From: Aldehydirespirator sp965220645
GTDB taxonomy: Bacteria; Actinomycetota; Acidimicrobiia; Acidimicrobiales; Aldehydirespiratoraceae
Direction of reading: 5' to 3'
Assembly (NCBI GenBank): GCA_965220645.1
Contig: OZ244836.1
Span: 3,162,001-3,226,000 of the forward strand
DNA length: 64,000 nucleotides
Notes under the pieces: model-generated
Told to the model about the DNA's origin: nothing
The model's input: the letters and a program-made list of their open reading frames with translations, nothing else
Databases searched by the model: none
Position numbers and translations under genes: made by a program
Part shown: positions 32,497 to 41,804 of the stretch, one piece after another
Layout: every line of letters starts with the position of its first letter
How positions within the stretch are numbered: the first letter of the stretch is position 1

Positions 32497-35400
32497 TGAC
32501 CTTGCTCGCAGACGGAATCTCGGTGGGGAGCCGCTTCGCCCGCTCGGCGAACCTGGAACGCGACATCGCCCAATCCGAGCCGCTCGACGGGTACGTCGTC
32601 ACCGCTCGAGCCCTCGATGTGATTGAGCGCATCACCTCTACTGCCGCGACAGGGGCTGCTGGCGGAGCCTGGTCACTGACTGGGCCCTACGGATCGGGCA
32701 AGTCGTCGCTGGCCCTCCTGCTTGATGCTGCCCTTGGCACCCACTCTGAAGTCCGGCAAGCGGCGCTGAAGCTCATCGACGACGCCTCACCCGCCGTCGG
32801 AGATCTGCTTCGGAAGGCCCACCGTCGGCATGGAACCGAGGACTGCGGCTTCCATCGCGGACTCGTGACCGCCGGACGGGAGCCACTCAACCGCACGGTG
32901 TTGTGGGCACTCCATAGGGCAGTTCTGCGCAGCTACGGCGGCATTCCCTCGCCCAAGGGATTCCGGGCTGCTGAGACACTGCGAGGAGCGCTTGAAGATG
33001 CTGAGACGGACGACCCCCGACGCACTGGCCCATCGCCCTCCGCTCTCTTGGAGGTCGCGCGATGCCTTGCCGAGGACGCCCCGCTGCTGTTGGTCATCGA
33101 TGAGTTCGGAAAGAATCTCGAGGCGATTCGTGACGACGGCAACGCCGACCCCTACCTGTTGCAGCAGCTAGCGGAGGCGGGGCAGGGTTCAGGCTTGCCC
33201 ATCTTCGTGCTGACGTTGCAGCACCTGTCGTTCGAGGACCACATGGCCGGTGCAGACGGCCCTCAACGCCGAGAGTGGGCCAAGGTCCAAGGCCGCTTCG
33301 AGGACGTGACTTTCGTCGAGTCAGCCGGGCAGACGCGCGCCCTCATCGGAACTGTCTTCGACGTCCACGATGACTCGCTCCAGGCTCGGATTAACCGGTG
33401 GGCGAGCATCCAGGCCAAGGGGATGCGAGCACTGGGCGTCGCCGACCTGGCTGACCCGAGGACGGTGGCGTCCTGCTACCCGCTACATCCGTTGGCGGCG
33501 CTGGTCCTGCCCGAGTTGTGCAGCCGGTACGGCCAGCACGAGCGCACGCTGTTCTCGTTCCTGACCGGACCACACTCCGCGAGCGCTTCATCGTTCCTTA
33601 CCTCAACCGAGTTGCCCGTTCAGGGGCGCCCGCCGTCGCTGGGCTTGGAGGCTGTGTACGACTACTTCGTCGGCAGCAGTGCGCTCAACATCGAGTCCGC
33701 CCGGCTGTCAGGCCGATGGACCGAGATCGCCACGCGACTGCGCGACTCCCACGGACTGACACCACCTCAAGCTCGGCTGGCAAAGGCGATCGCCCTTCTC
33801 AACCTCGTGTCCACAACGGGAACGATCCGGGCATCCCGACAGCTGCTCGCGCTGACTGATACGGGTGGAAACGGAGCGCTGGCCGAACTGGAAGACGCTG
33901 GCGTGGTCACCTACCGCGACTTCGCCGACGAGTACCGAATCTGGCAAGGAACGGACGTCGACATCCAATTCCTCCTTGATGCGGCCCGCCGCCGGGTCGA
34001 ACGGCAGCCGCTAGTGGAGATCCTCGCCGACATCGATCAGCCGCAGCCGGTAGTCGCAGCTCGACACAGCGCGGAGAAAGACGTCCTTCGTGTGTTCCAC
34101 AAACGCTATGCCAGTTGGGAGGAGGAGGTAGAGCCCCTCGACGCCTTCTCCCGATACGACGGCGAGGTGTTGCTGTTGGTGGACTCGCACCGGCGTCCGC
34201 CGACCATGGTCCGGCTATCGGCGGCGGCCAAGCCCACCGTGGCAGCGATGCCGGGAGATGTGACTGATCTAGACGCAGCCGCCCGTGAGGTCGCCGCCGT
34301 GAAGGACGCCCTCAACGACCCCTCGGTCGAAGAAGACTGGGTAGCACGACAAGAGCTGAGCGAGCGCCTCGCCCAAACCCGCGTCGCCTTCGACCAGGCC
34401 CTCGCCGACACCTTCCACTCAGATGCGTGCGAGTGGATACTGCTCGGATTCGAGGGTGGACAGAAGCTCCGCCGTGGGCGGGGGACCGCCGCTCTGTCCG
34501 ACGCTGCCAACCGTGCGTACTCCAAGACTCCGATGATCCGCAACGAGATGCTCAACCGAACGGAGCTCACGTCGCAGGGGGCGAAGGCCCGTGCAGTGCT
34601 CCTAAGAGCAATGATCGAGCACGGGTCCGACCCGGATCTCGACTTGAAGGGCTACGGACCCGAAGTCGCCATGTACCGGGCCTTCCTGCATGGCACCGGC
34701 CTCCACGACGCCGACGCCATGGGCTTTGGTGAGCCAGTCGACAAATCGCTGCAACCGGCATGGAACAAGCTTCACGAAGAGTTCAAGCGAGCCACGACCC
34801 GGCGCGTCAATCTGAACGACATGTACGCAGCGCTGCTGTCGCCGCCATACGGAATGAAATCCGGTGCCATTCCCGTGTTGGTCACCGCCGCGCTGATCGC
34901 CTCCTCTGATGAGATCGCCATCTACGAGCACGGCACCTTCAAGCCGTTGCTCACATCCGAGCTGTCCGAACGGATGGTGCGCAACCCCGGCCACTTCGAC
35001 ATCAAGCACTTCGCCAACACGACCGGCGCCCGAGAGCAGGTCGTGGACGCACTCGCGGACCGGCTTAAGCCGCAGTCCAACTTCCGCAAGCATCGGGTCG
35101 CCAACGTGCTCGCTGTCGTCGGACACCTAGTGTCCCGGATCAGCCGACTCGACAACTACACCCTACGCACGAAGAACCTTGCGCCCAAGACGCTGAGGGC
35201 GCGGGAGGCGTTGCTGGCCGCTGTCGAGCCCGACGAGTTGCTCTTCACCGCCCTTCCCGAGGCCCTCGGATTCCGCCCGGTGCCCACCCACACGAAGACC
35301 TACTCGAAGGCGAGCGCCTACGCCGCCGAGATGGCAGCCGTAGCGGACGACCTCACGAGCAACTACGAGCGGCTCCTGAGCCGACTCCTGAAGCTGCTGC

Positions 35401-35954
35401 TCGATGCAAGCGCGGAGACCACCCGCTTGGCCGTTATGGGCCAGGCTGATGCTCTGGACGGCGAGGTCCTCGATCCCGACGTCCGGGGGTTCGTGCTCAC
35501 GCTGGCAAACGCCAGCATCAAGGCCGAGTCCGACTGGGCCAAGGCTGTCGCCACCGTCGTCGCCAAGAAGGCACCAGCGGAATGGACCGACGACGACCTG
35601 CTCCGCTTCCGGCGCGAACTCACCGAGCGGTTCGGCGCATTCCACCGGCTCATGGCCCTCCACGCCGAACACCGTGCCAGCGGTGGCGGCACGTTCAAGC
35701 CATTCCGAGTGACAGTGACTAGCCCCGACGGCAACGAACACGCCCGCCTCGTCGGGCTAGACGAAGCTCTGCGACTCCACGCCGAGAGCGCCCTCAATGA
35801 CGCCCTCCAAGACCTGACCAAGATCACAGGATCCCCCCTGCGGGCGAACCACACATTGCTTGCGCTGCTCGGCGAGCGGCTCCTACCCGACGCGTCAACG
35901 CATGACGCGGAGCTACAGTCACCGACCTCTAGGGAGCGAGCGAGCCATGGCTGA
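32496..35954 (+). CDS. sspC: Large P-loop ATPase, SspC-like
   Basis: A 1152-residue ATPase. Walker A is GPYGSGKSS at residues 63-71 and Walker B is LLLVIDEFGK at about 196-205, followed by a sensor-like FVLTLQHLSF. The long remainder is mostly helical without other recognised domains; it resembles BrxC/PglY-type ATPases in general plan. Position directly between DUF4007 and PAPS-reductase-like genes identifies it as the SspC counterpart, the ATPase of the modification complex. GTG start overlaps the sspB stop (TAGTG). It overlaps sspD by eight bases. Confidence 0.78.
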   Translation: MTLLADGISVGSRFARSANLERDIAQSEPLDGYVVTARALDVIERITSTAATGAAGGAWSLTGPYGSGKSSLALLLDAALGTHSEVRQAALKLIDDASPAVGDLLRKAHRRHGTEDCGFHRGLVTAGREPLNRTVLWALHRAVLRSYGGIPSPKGFRAAETLRGALEDAETDDPRRTGPSPSALLEVARCLAEDAPLLLVIDEFGKNLEAIRDDGNADPYLLQQLAEAGQGSGLPIFVLTLQHLSFEDHMAGADGPQRREWAKVQGRFEDVTFVESAGQTRALIGTVFDVHDDSLQARINRWASIQAKGMRALGVADLADPRTVASCYPLHPLAALVLPELCSRYGQHERTLFSFLTGPHSASASSFLTSTELPVQGRPPSLGLEAVYDYFVGSSALNIESARLSGRWTEIATRLRDSHGLTPPQARLAKAIALLNLVSTTGTIRASRQLLALTDTGGNGALAELEDAGVVTYRDFADEYRIWQGTDVDIQFLLDAARRRVERQPLVEILADIDQPQPVVAARHSAEKDVLRVFHKRYASWEEEVEPLDAFSRYDGEVLLLVDSHRRPPTMVRLSAAAKPTVAAMPGDVTDLDAAAREVAAVKDALNDPSVEEDWVARQELSERLAQTRVAFDQALADTFHSDACEWILLGFEGGQKLRRGRGTAALSDAANRAYSKTPMIRNEMLNRTELTSQGAKARAVLLRAMIEHGSDPDLDLKGYGPEVAMYRAFLHGTGLHDADAMGFGEPVDKSLQPAWNKLHEEFKRATTRRVNLNDMYAALLSPPYGMKSGAIPVLVTAALIASSDEIAIYEHGTFKPLLTSELSERMVRNPGHFDIKHFANTTGAREQVVDALADRLKPQSNFRKHRVANVLAVVGHLVSRISRLDNYTLRTKNLAPKTLRAREALLAAVEPDELLFTALPEALGFRPVPTHTKTYSKASAYAAEMAAVADDLTSNYERLLSRLLKLLLDASAETTRLAVMGQADALDGEVLDPDVRGFVLTLANASIKAESDWAKAVATVVAKKAPAEWTDDDLLRFRRELTERFGAFHRLMALHAEHRASGGGTFKPFRVTVTSPDGNEHARLVGLDEALRLHAESALNDALQDLTKITGSPLRANHTLLALLGERLLPDASTHDAELQSPTSRERASHG

Positions 35955-36795
35955 AGTTGTCCGTCACATCTGCGGCATCTCGGGCGGCAAGGATTCCAGC
36001 GCGCTCGCTGTGTACATGCGGGACCGGGTTCCCGACATGGAGTACTTCTTTTGCGACACCGGCGCCGAGTTGCCTGAGACTTACGAGTACTTGACCCGGC
36101 TCGAGGTCATCCTCGCCAAGCCAATCGTTCGACTAAACGCGTCTCGTGGCTTCGACCACTGGTTCGAGGTGTTTCGGGGGACGCTGCCGTCGCCTCAGAT
36201 GCGCTGGTGCACGAAGAACATGAAGATCAAGCCGATTGAGGAGTGGATTGGCGACATTCCAGCCGTCTCGTACGTGGCGATTCGCGCCGATGAGTCGAAC
36301 CGCAAGGGCTACATCTCCACCAAGTCCAACATCGAGACCCGATTCCCGTTCGTGGAGGACGGCATCGACCACGCCGGCGTGATGAGGATCCTCCACGATG
36401 CCGGGATCGGCCTGCCGGCCTACTACGAGTGGCGGACCCGCTCAGGCTGCTACTTCTGCTTCTACCAGCGCAAGGCCGAATGGATCGGTCTCGCCGAGCG
36501 CCACCCCGACCTCTTTGAGCGCGCAGTCGCCATCGAGCAGAAAGTCCTCCAGGACGCCGGCGTCAACGGCGACGCCGACTTCGGTGACCATGCCATGCGC
36601 GGCCGCCAGTACACATGGTCCGGCGGTGAGACCCTCTTGCAGCTCCGGGACCGCCGCGAGCAGATCCTCGAACGCCACGACGCCGCCTTGGCCCGAGCCA
36701 ACAAGACAAGAACCAACCTACCCCTTATCGAGGCCCTCGCCGACGCCTTCGACGAAGAAGACGACACCGAGGCCTGCACCGTCTGCGCACTATGA
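35947..36795 (+). CDS. sspD: PAPS-reductase/ATP-pyrophosphatase family protein, SspD (DndC-like)
   Basis: A 282-residue N-type ATP pyrophosphatase. The PP-loop is ISGGKDSSAL at residues 11-20. Cysteines suited to an Fe-S cluster are Cys88 (RWCTKNMKI) and Cys168/171 (SGCYFCFYQ), with a further CxxC at the C-terminus (EACTVCAL). DndC and SspD activate the DNA backbone phosphate and insert sulfur from the cysteine desulfurase; single PAPS reductases lack this cysteine set and are tied to sulfate assimilation genes, which are absent here. Good AGGGAG ribosome-binding site inside the end of sspC. Its TGA overlaps the next ATG (ATGA). Confidence 0.85.
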   Translation: MAEVVRHICGISGGKDSSALAVYMRDRVPDMEYFFCDTGAELPETYEYLTRLEVILAKPIVRLNASRGFDHWFEVFRGTLPSPQMRWCTKNMKIKPIEEWIGDIPAVSYVAIRADESNRKGYISTKSNIETRFPFVEDGIDHAGVMRILHDAGIGLPAYYEWRTRSGCYFCFYQRKAEWIGLAERHPDLFERAVAIEQKVLQDAGVNGDADFGDHAMRGRQYTWSGGETLLQLRDRREQILERHDAALARANKTRTNLPLIEALADAFDEEDDTEACTVCAL

Positions 36796-39338
36796 CAGGA
36801 GGAGCAGCACCTGCTCGAGAAGATGCCGACGGGAACCCCTTCTGGACGTTCCGAGTCAAGGACATCCACCTTCAAGGGAACCCGCGAATCACATTTCCTC
36901 AAGAAGTTGCGATTGCTCTCGGTTGCAGGCCCGACGCCCTCACTCGCGTCACCATCGAGAATCCTGGGGCCTGCCGAAAGCTGATGGTGTGCTGGGAGCA
37001 GAAAGAACCAGCACGAACGGTCATTCTTCATCTCTCCGAGCCCCTCAAGCGAATAGGGGCCGCCCATCAACAGTTAGTTGATCTTGTAGTTGCAGGTCCG
37101 AGCCGAGTGACGCTAAGGCCGAGCCTCAGCCCCAAGTGCTCCGAGCCGAGTACCGAACTACAGAACCCCAATCCGCGGAAGCAGGACTCGCTGCAAAGTG
37201 CGCCGCCGAACCCGCCTGCACCATGGGGCACTCCGCCTACCCCTCTTCTACCGCGGTGGTACCTGGAGTCGCTTGCCGCCGTTCGACTACCACCTAACCT
37301 CCGGACATTGCGCAACGACGGCGCCACGGGCCCGCAGTTCGTAGCAGACCTGGCCGGATTCTGGGCATCGCAGTCTGCCCCGATCCGCTACCAGGTGCTG
37401 AGCGCGCTGAGGAACCTAGTGTCACAGCACGAAGTGCCACCGAGGGATCAGATCGTTGTGCCTAGCGAAACCAGCCTCGTGCGCCTATTGGAGTGCCCAC
37501 TAGGCGAGCGCCCCCGAAACTGCATCGTTCAAGCCTTTCCTAGCTCAAAGCTCGACCCGGACCGGCCCGTGACTGTCGGCCGACTACTTGCGCTCAAGAA
37601 CTTTGGCATCACCTCATTGCTTGAGGTCATGTGTGTAGCGGAGGCTGCAATTGAGAGCGGCTTCCTGGTGACACCCTCGATCCCTGACCTTGTTCAGCCT
37701 GCCACTCCTGCGATGCCTGCCGCACTTGAGGATGGTGCTGCGGCGACCGAGTGGGGGGCAGCGATACCCCCGTTGCAGGTGCTTCTCACGGCCGCAGCCG
37801 AGTTCTACGGGGCTCGCACACTTGGTGAAGCACTCGCCTGTGATCTCGGGAGACTGATCACCGACCTGCAGCTAGACAACCGCCTCGATGGGACCCTGGT
37901 TTCGAACCTCACCCGTGGACGCACTGTTGCCGAGGAGGCGCTTGCCGTCCTAGGCGAGTTCTGGGAATCGATGACACCGCTGGAGAAACTAGTTCTCAGA
38001 GAACGGATACTCACACCAACGCCTCTCAGCCTTCAAGAGATCGGGGCAAGGAAAGGGCTATCCCGCGAGAGGATACGTCAGATACAGCGATCACTAGAAG
38101 CCAGACTGCCCCAAGCCAACAGTGTTGAAGTCGAGGATCCTCACTGGATGGGCTTGATCGCAGCCACAGTTCGCCACCGAGCCGGCCCGGTTGTCGCAGA
38201 GAGCGAGTTGGAGGAGCGAATCTCGCGTGCTTTCTCGGATGTGGGAGCTTCCGAGGAGAAAGCGCCAGTCGTTTCGATGGCCCTCCAATTGCTTCGCAAG
38301 GAACTCGGATACACCTGCGACGATGGCATCTGCCTAGACGAGGCGGCGTCCACGGTGGTTCAGGGTCTCAAGAAATCGGCCCGGCGTATCGCCGATGACA
38401 CCGGCCTGGTCGACGAGCGAGATTTGAGAGATTGCCTGCCGGAGTCAGCCTGGCAGCGGCACTGGCCTGTCCTCTTGGCACGATGTGGCCTAATGCGTCT
38501 AAGCGGCCGGTTGGCGCTGCGGGACACGGCGAAGGCCCGGGCGAGAGCGGCGTTGATTTCAATTGGCCGTCCAGCAACGAAAGAAGAGGTAGCTCGGAAG
38601 TGCGGTTTGAAGCCCGGTCGTGCTGGCGCTCAGTTGTCAGCGATGCACGGTGTAGTCCGGGCAGACAAGAACCGCTGGGGCCTTTCGGAATGGATTGATG
38701 ATGAGTATGAAGGTATTGCCGCCGAGATTGTGCAGCGCATCGAAGAGGACGGTGGAGCTACACGGCTGGAGAGACTGTTGGAAGATCTGCCCAGACTGTT
38801 CGATGTCAGCGAGAACAGCGTCCGCTCATACGTGGCAACACCGAAGTTCTCGCTCGCGGACGGCTACGTCAGCCTGGCCGACTCATCCTCCATCACGCTT
38901 CGGCCTCTCATTGACGCCGTTCACGGCTACACGGCTGACGGGCGACCGTACTGGCGGTTTCGGGTAGAGAGCCGATACTTCGACGGCTACAGCCTGAGTG
39001 GGCTGCCGCCTGAGATAGCCAAAGCGCTCGGCTGTGAGCCGGATGGGCGGACACGGGTATCGATCTCGGAACCCGCCGGGTGCAAGCCTATTTCTGCGAA
39101 TTGGCCGCTCGCCTCGAATAACGGCGCAAACGTCGGGTATCTCTCGGAGCCATTGCGTCGACTCGGTGCACACAGCGGACAGTACGCCCTGCTTGTCATC
39201 GACGGCCCCGATAGCGTGTCGATACAGCTCGAAGCACTGCATGCCGACAAGGACACCGCCGACTCAGGTACCGCACCTTCATCCGAACGAGCGCGTGACC
39301 TTCTTGAGCGGATGAAGAACAGGCGTACGGTGGTCTAG
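36792..39338 (+). CDS. Sigma-region-4-like protein flanked by a duplicated domain, Ssp operon
   Basis: An 848-residue protein. At about residues 392-440, TPLEKLVLRERIL is followed by LSLQEIGARKGLSRERIRQI, a sigma-70 region 4 helix-turn-helix. A domain of about 95 residues occurs twice: near the N-terminus (DADGNPFWTFRV...LSEPLKRIG, about 12-105) and the C-terminus (TADGRPYWRFRV...LSEPLRRLG, about 712-810). The copies share motifs PxExAxALGCxPDxxTRV and a C-terminal beta segment. No sigma region 2 is visible, so it is unlikely to be a full sigma factor. It may bind promoters of the operon or modified DNA. ATG overlaps the sspD stop. Confidence 0.75.
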   Translation: MTGGAAPAREDADGNPFWTFRVKDIHLQGNPRITFPQEVAIALGCRPDALTRVTIENPGACRKLMVCWEQKEPARTVILHLSEPLKRIGAAHQQLVDLVVAGPSRVTLRPSLSPKCSEPSTELQNPNPRKQDSLQSAPPNPPAPWGTPPTPLLPRWYLESLAAVRLPPNLRTLRNDGATGPQFVADLAGFWASQSAPIRYQVLSALRNLVSQHEVPPRDQIVVPSETSLVRLLECPLGERPRNCIVQAFPSSKLDPDRPVTVGRLLALKNFGITSLLEVMCVAEAAIESGFLVTPSIPDLVQPATPAMPAALEDGAAATEWGAAIPPLQVLLTAAAEFYGARTLGEALACDLGRLITDLQLDNRLDGTLVSNLTRGRTVAEEALAVLGEFWESMTPLEKLVLRERILTPTPLSLQEIGARKGLSRERIRQIQRSLEARLPQANSVEVEDPHWMGLIAATVRHRAGPVVAESELEERISRAFSDVGASEEKAPVVSMALQLLRKELGYTCDDGICLDEAASTVVQGLKKSARRIADDTGLVDERDLRDCLPESAWQRHWPVLLARCGLMRLSGRLALRDTAKARARAALISIGRPATKEEVARKCGLKPGRAGAQLSAMHGVVRADKNRWGLSEWIDDEYEGIAAEIVQRIEEDGGATRLERLLEDLPRLFDVSENSVRSYVATPKFSLADGYVSLADSSSITLRPLIDAVHGYTADGRPYWRFRVESRYFDGYSLSGLPPEIAKALGCEPDGRTRVSISEPAGCKPISANWPLASNNGANVGYLSEPLRRLGAHSGQYALLVIDGPDSVSIQLEALHADKDTADSGTAPSSERARDLLERMKNRRTVV

Positions 39339-39382
39339 CCCTGCTCGCTGATGAACCCACACTTCGGCCGGGTCTCTATCGG

Positions 39383-41590
39383 TTGCCTGACGAACCGGTG
39401 GGGCCACGCGTACTCATTCCAGGTTTCCGGGCAGCCACGTCCGTACGGGGGGCATTTGGGTGGTTCTCTGCCGGATGGATCGCAAGACTTGCCCCTGGCC
39501 TCGCCGACTACCTCAACCGTCCCGACACCGCACCCATTGACTTCACCGTCGCGCCGACCCTCTTCGCCGCGGAGCGCGCCGTCATCGAGCAGGCGTACAG
39601 CATGTCGACGGAGGAGGCAGTGCAAAGAGTCACCGACGTCTTTGTCGACGGCAAGGCGCAAGCCCCAGCACTTGGGCGCCACGCCCTGGACTGCCTCGCC
39701 TGGATGGTCGCCACAGGGCGGCTACGACTTCGTGTCGCCGTCCCCAAGGCCGAGTCCAACTACCACCCTAAGATCTGGCTGTTTGACGATGGGACCCACC
39801 AGGTACTTGCACGCGGCTCAGGCAACGCAACCGGGCGCGGCGTCGCCAGCGGCGTCGAGCACCTCGACGTTGATGTCACATGGATTGACCACAGCCGCGC
39901 CCGGGTCGCTGACGGCATCGCGATTCTCAACGACTGGGCTCGCGGGCGCAGCAGGGGCATCAAATGTGTGGTCGAACTCCCCGAAGCCCTCGAGCAGGAC
40001 ATCATCAACACCGCGCCAGGCGACGCTCCGAGCCCAGGAGATTATGCGAGAGCAGTGAACGAGGACATGAACCCCGCCTGGGCAACCGACCCGACCGCGG
40101 TGCTAAGGGAGCGGTTTGCGCTAACGGGCACCAGGCACCGGCCGCGCCTGACGATTCCCGAGGCACTTGAATGGCGACAGGGGCCATACGCGCACCAAGG
40201 TGACGCCGTAGAAGCATGGGAATCAGAACCGGACCCCGAACACGGGACGATCTCCATGGCCACGGGGGCGGGGAAGACGCTTACTGCACTGATATGCGCC
40301 ACTCGCCTGCAAGATCGGCTTGGCGACCAGCCCCTGCTAGTCGTCGTCTCCGCACCGTCTATCCCACTCATCGTCCAATGGAAAGAAGAGATCAGACGAT
40401 TCGGGCTGACACCCGTCGCCCCAAGTCTCGAGCGCAACGCCGAGGTTGCCTTGACCAACCTCTTCCGAGGGCTTGCAGCCGGAGGTACCCACGTGGCAAT
40501 CGTCACGAACAACCTCCTCTGCTCACCCGCATTTCAATCCACGGTGTCACTTAAGACCAAACACGATGGCGAGGGCGTACCGACGCTTCTAGTTGCTGAC
40601 GAGGCCCACACCCTGGGTGCAGAGGGCTTCCTCGCCAACAAGCCAGAATTCTTCGAGCGCCGGCTGGCTCTTTCAGCAACACCCGAACGCCAGCACGACC
40701 CTGACGGCACCGAGGAGATCTTCGCCTTCTTTGGGCCGCCGGTATACGAGTTCGGACTCGATCGGGCCATCGGATTCTGTCTTGCTCCATATAACTACTA
40801 CGTGCACGCAGCCACGCTCGACGGAGATGAACTCGACGAATTCGGCGCCCTTACGGCCCGGATCGGAGCCGCCATCGGACGGGATCTCGATGAGGACGAT
40901 GAGATGCTGACAAGCTTAAGAATAGCTAGGCGTAGGATCATCGAGACAGCAGATGCGAAGCTGGCGCTCCTACGAGCAGTACTTGAGCAACGGGGTCCGC
41001 GCTCATTGCAGAAGGCGCTGATCTACGCCTCAGCAAAGAACCCGGATCAGTTCGACCAGATCGCCGCGATGCTCACCGATCTGGATGTTCGGTGGGCACC
41101 CGTCACCCAGGAAACCACGGCCAACCGGCCACGTCTTGCTCAGACACTCGCCACCTTTGAAGACGGCGGTTATCAGGTGCTGTTGGCCAAGAAGGTCCTC
41201 GATGAGGGCGTCGACATACCGAGCATTCGAGAAGCGTTCATCGTCGCCTCTTCGACGGTTCAACGAGAGTGGATTCAACGACGCGGACGTGTCCTCCGCC
41301 GGCACCCTGAGAAGCCTTGGGCGATCGTTCACGACTTCCTCGCGTTGCCTCCGGCCCAGTTGCTCCGGCCCGGAGGAACAACAGGTATGAAGCGAATAAT
41401 CAGAACGGAGTTGGACCGGGCGTACTCGTTTGCAGCACACGCAAGGAACGCAGCAGGTTTTGACGGTGTACTCTCCGACTTGCAGCAAATTAGGACGGCA
41501 TATTGGCCTGAGGGACAGCCCTCGCCGATACTGCAACGCGCCGGTGACAGCGTTGTCGCCGCCGCAACACCAAGAGGCACACCATGGTAA
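39383..41590 (+). CDS. Phospholipase D-like nuclease domain fused to SF2 helicase, Ssp operon
   Basis: A 735-residue protein. The N-terminal 240 residues hold one PLD-type motif, HPKIWLFD with GSGN about 12 residues later (HxKx4D...GSxN). The helicase core follows: Walker A MATGAGKT (about residue 292), ADEAH box (about 406), LSATPER and motif VI QRRGRVLRR. Such PLD-helicases occur in defence systems and probably move along and cut DNA. TTG at 39383 is the only standard start that keeps most of the domain; reading continues sensibly upstream to about 39341 (LLADEPTLRPGLYR), so the true start is unresolved. Its end overlaps the next gene by 7 bases. Confidence 0.82.
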   Translation: MPDEPVGPRVLIPGFRAATSVRGAFGWFSAGWIARLAPGLADYLNRPDTAPIDFTVAPTLFAAERAVIEQAYSMSTEEAVQRVTDVFVDGKAQAPALGRHALDCLAWMVATGRLRLRVAVPKAESNYHPKIWLFDDGTHQVLARGSGNATGRGVASGVEHLDVDVTWIDHSRARVADGIAILNDWARGRSRGIKCVVELPEALEQDIINTAPGDAPSPGDYARAVNEDMNPAWATDPTAVLRERFALTGTRHRPRLTIPEALEWRQGPYAHQGDAVEAWESEPDPEHGTISMATGAGKTLTALICATRLQDRLGDQPLLVVVSAPSIPLIVQWKEEIRRFGLTPVAPSLERNAEVALTNLFRGLAAGGTHVAIVTNNLLCSPAFQSTVSLKTKHDGEGVPTLLVADEAHTLGAEGFLANKPEFFERRLALSATPERQHDPDGTEEIFAFFGPPVYEFGLDRAIGFCLAPYNYYVHAATLDGDELDEFGALTARIGAAIGRDLDEDDEMLTSLRIARRRIIETADAKLALLRAVLEQRGPRSLQKALIYASAKNPDQFDQIAAMLTDLDVRWAPVTQETTANRPRLAQTLATFEDGGYQVLLAKKVLDEGVDIPSIREAFIVASSTVQREWIQRRGRVLRRHPEKPWAIVHDFLALPPAQLLRPGGTTGMKRIIRTELDRAYSFAAHARNAAGFDGVLSDLQQIRTAYWPEGQPSPILQRAGDSVVAAATPRGTPW

Positions 41591-41802
41591 GCAACTACGA
41601 CCGGATCCTCGCAGAGATCACCAAGGAGGCACAGCGACTCGCGCCCGAGGACAACGTCGACCCCGAGACTCTCGTCGCGTTGGCCATGGAGATCGTCAAC
41701 CTCGAAGACCAGCACCGCATCAAGAACATCCGCATTCGGCAACTGATGGAAGACAAGATCCTTGAAACAGCGGTGAGCCAGATGACCGCCGAGGAGCCAT
41801 AG
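41584..41802 (+). CDS. Small helical protein of the Ssp operon
   Basis: A 72-residue, mostly helical acidic protein (MVSNYDRILAEITKEAQRLA...). It starts inside the end of the helicase gene and ends two bases before the SMC-like ATPase gene. No known domain. Its fixed place between helicase and ATPase suggests an adaptor subunit; that is inference. Confidence 0.72.
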   Translation: MVSNYDRILAEITKEAQRLAPEDNVDPETLVALAMEIVNLEDQHRIKNIRIRQLMEDKILETAVSQMTAEEP

Positions 41803-41804
41803 CG

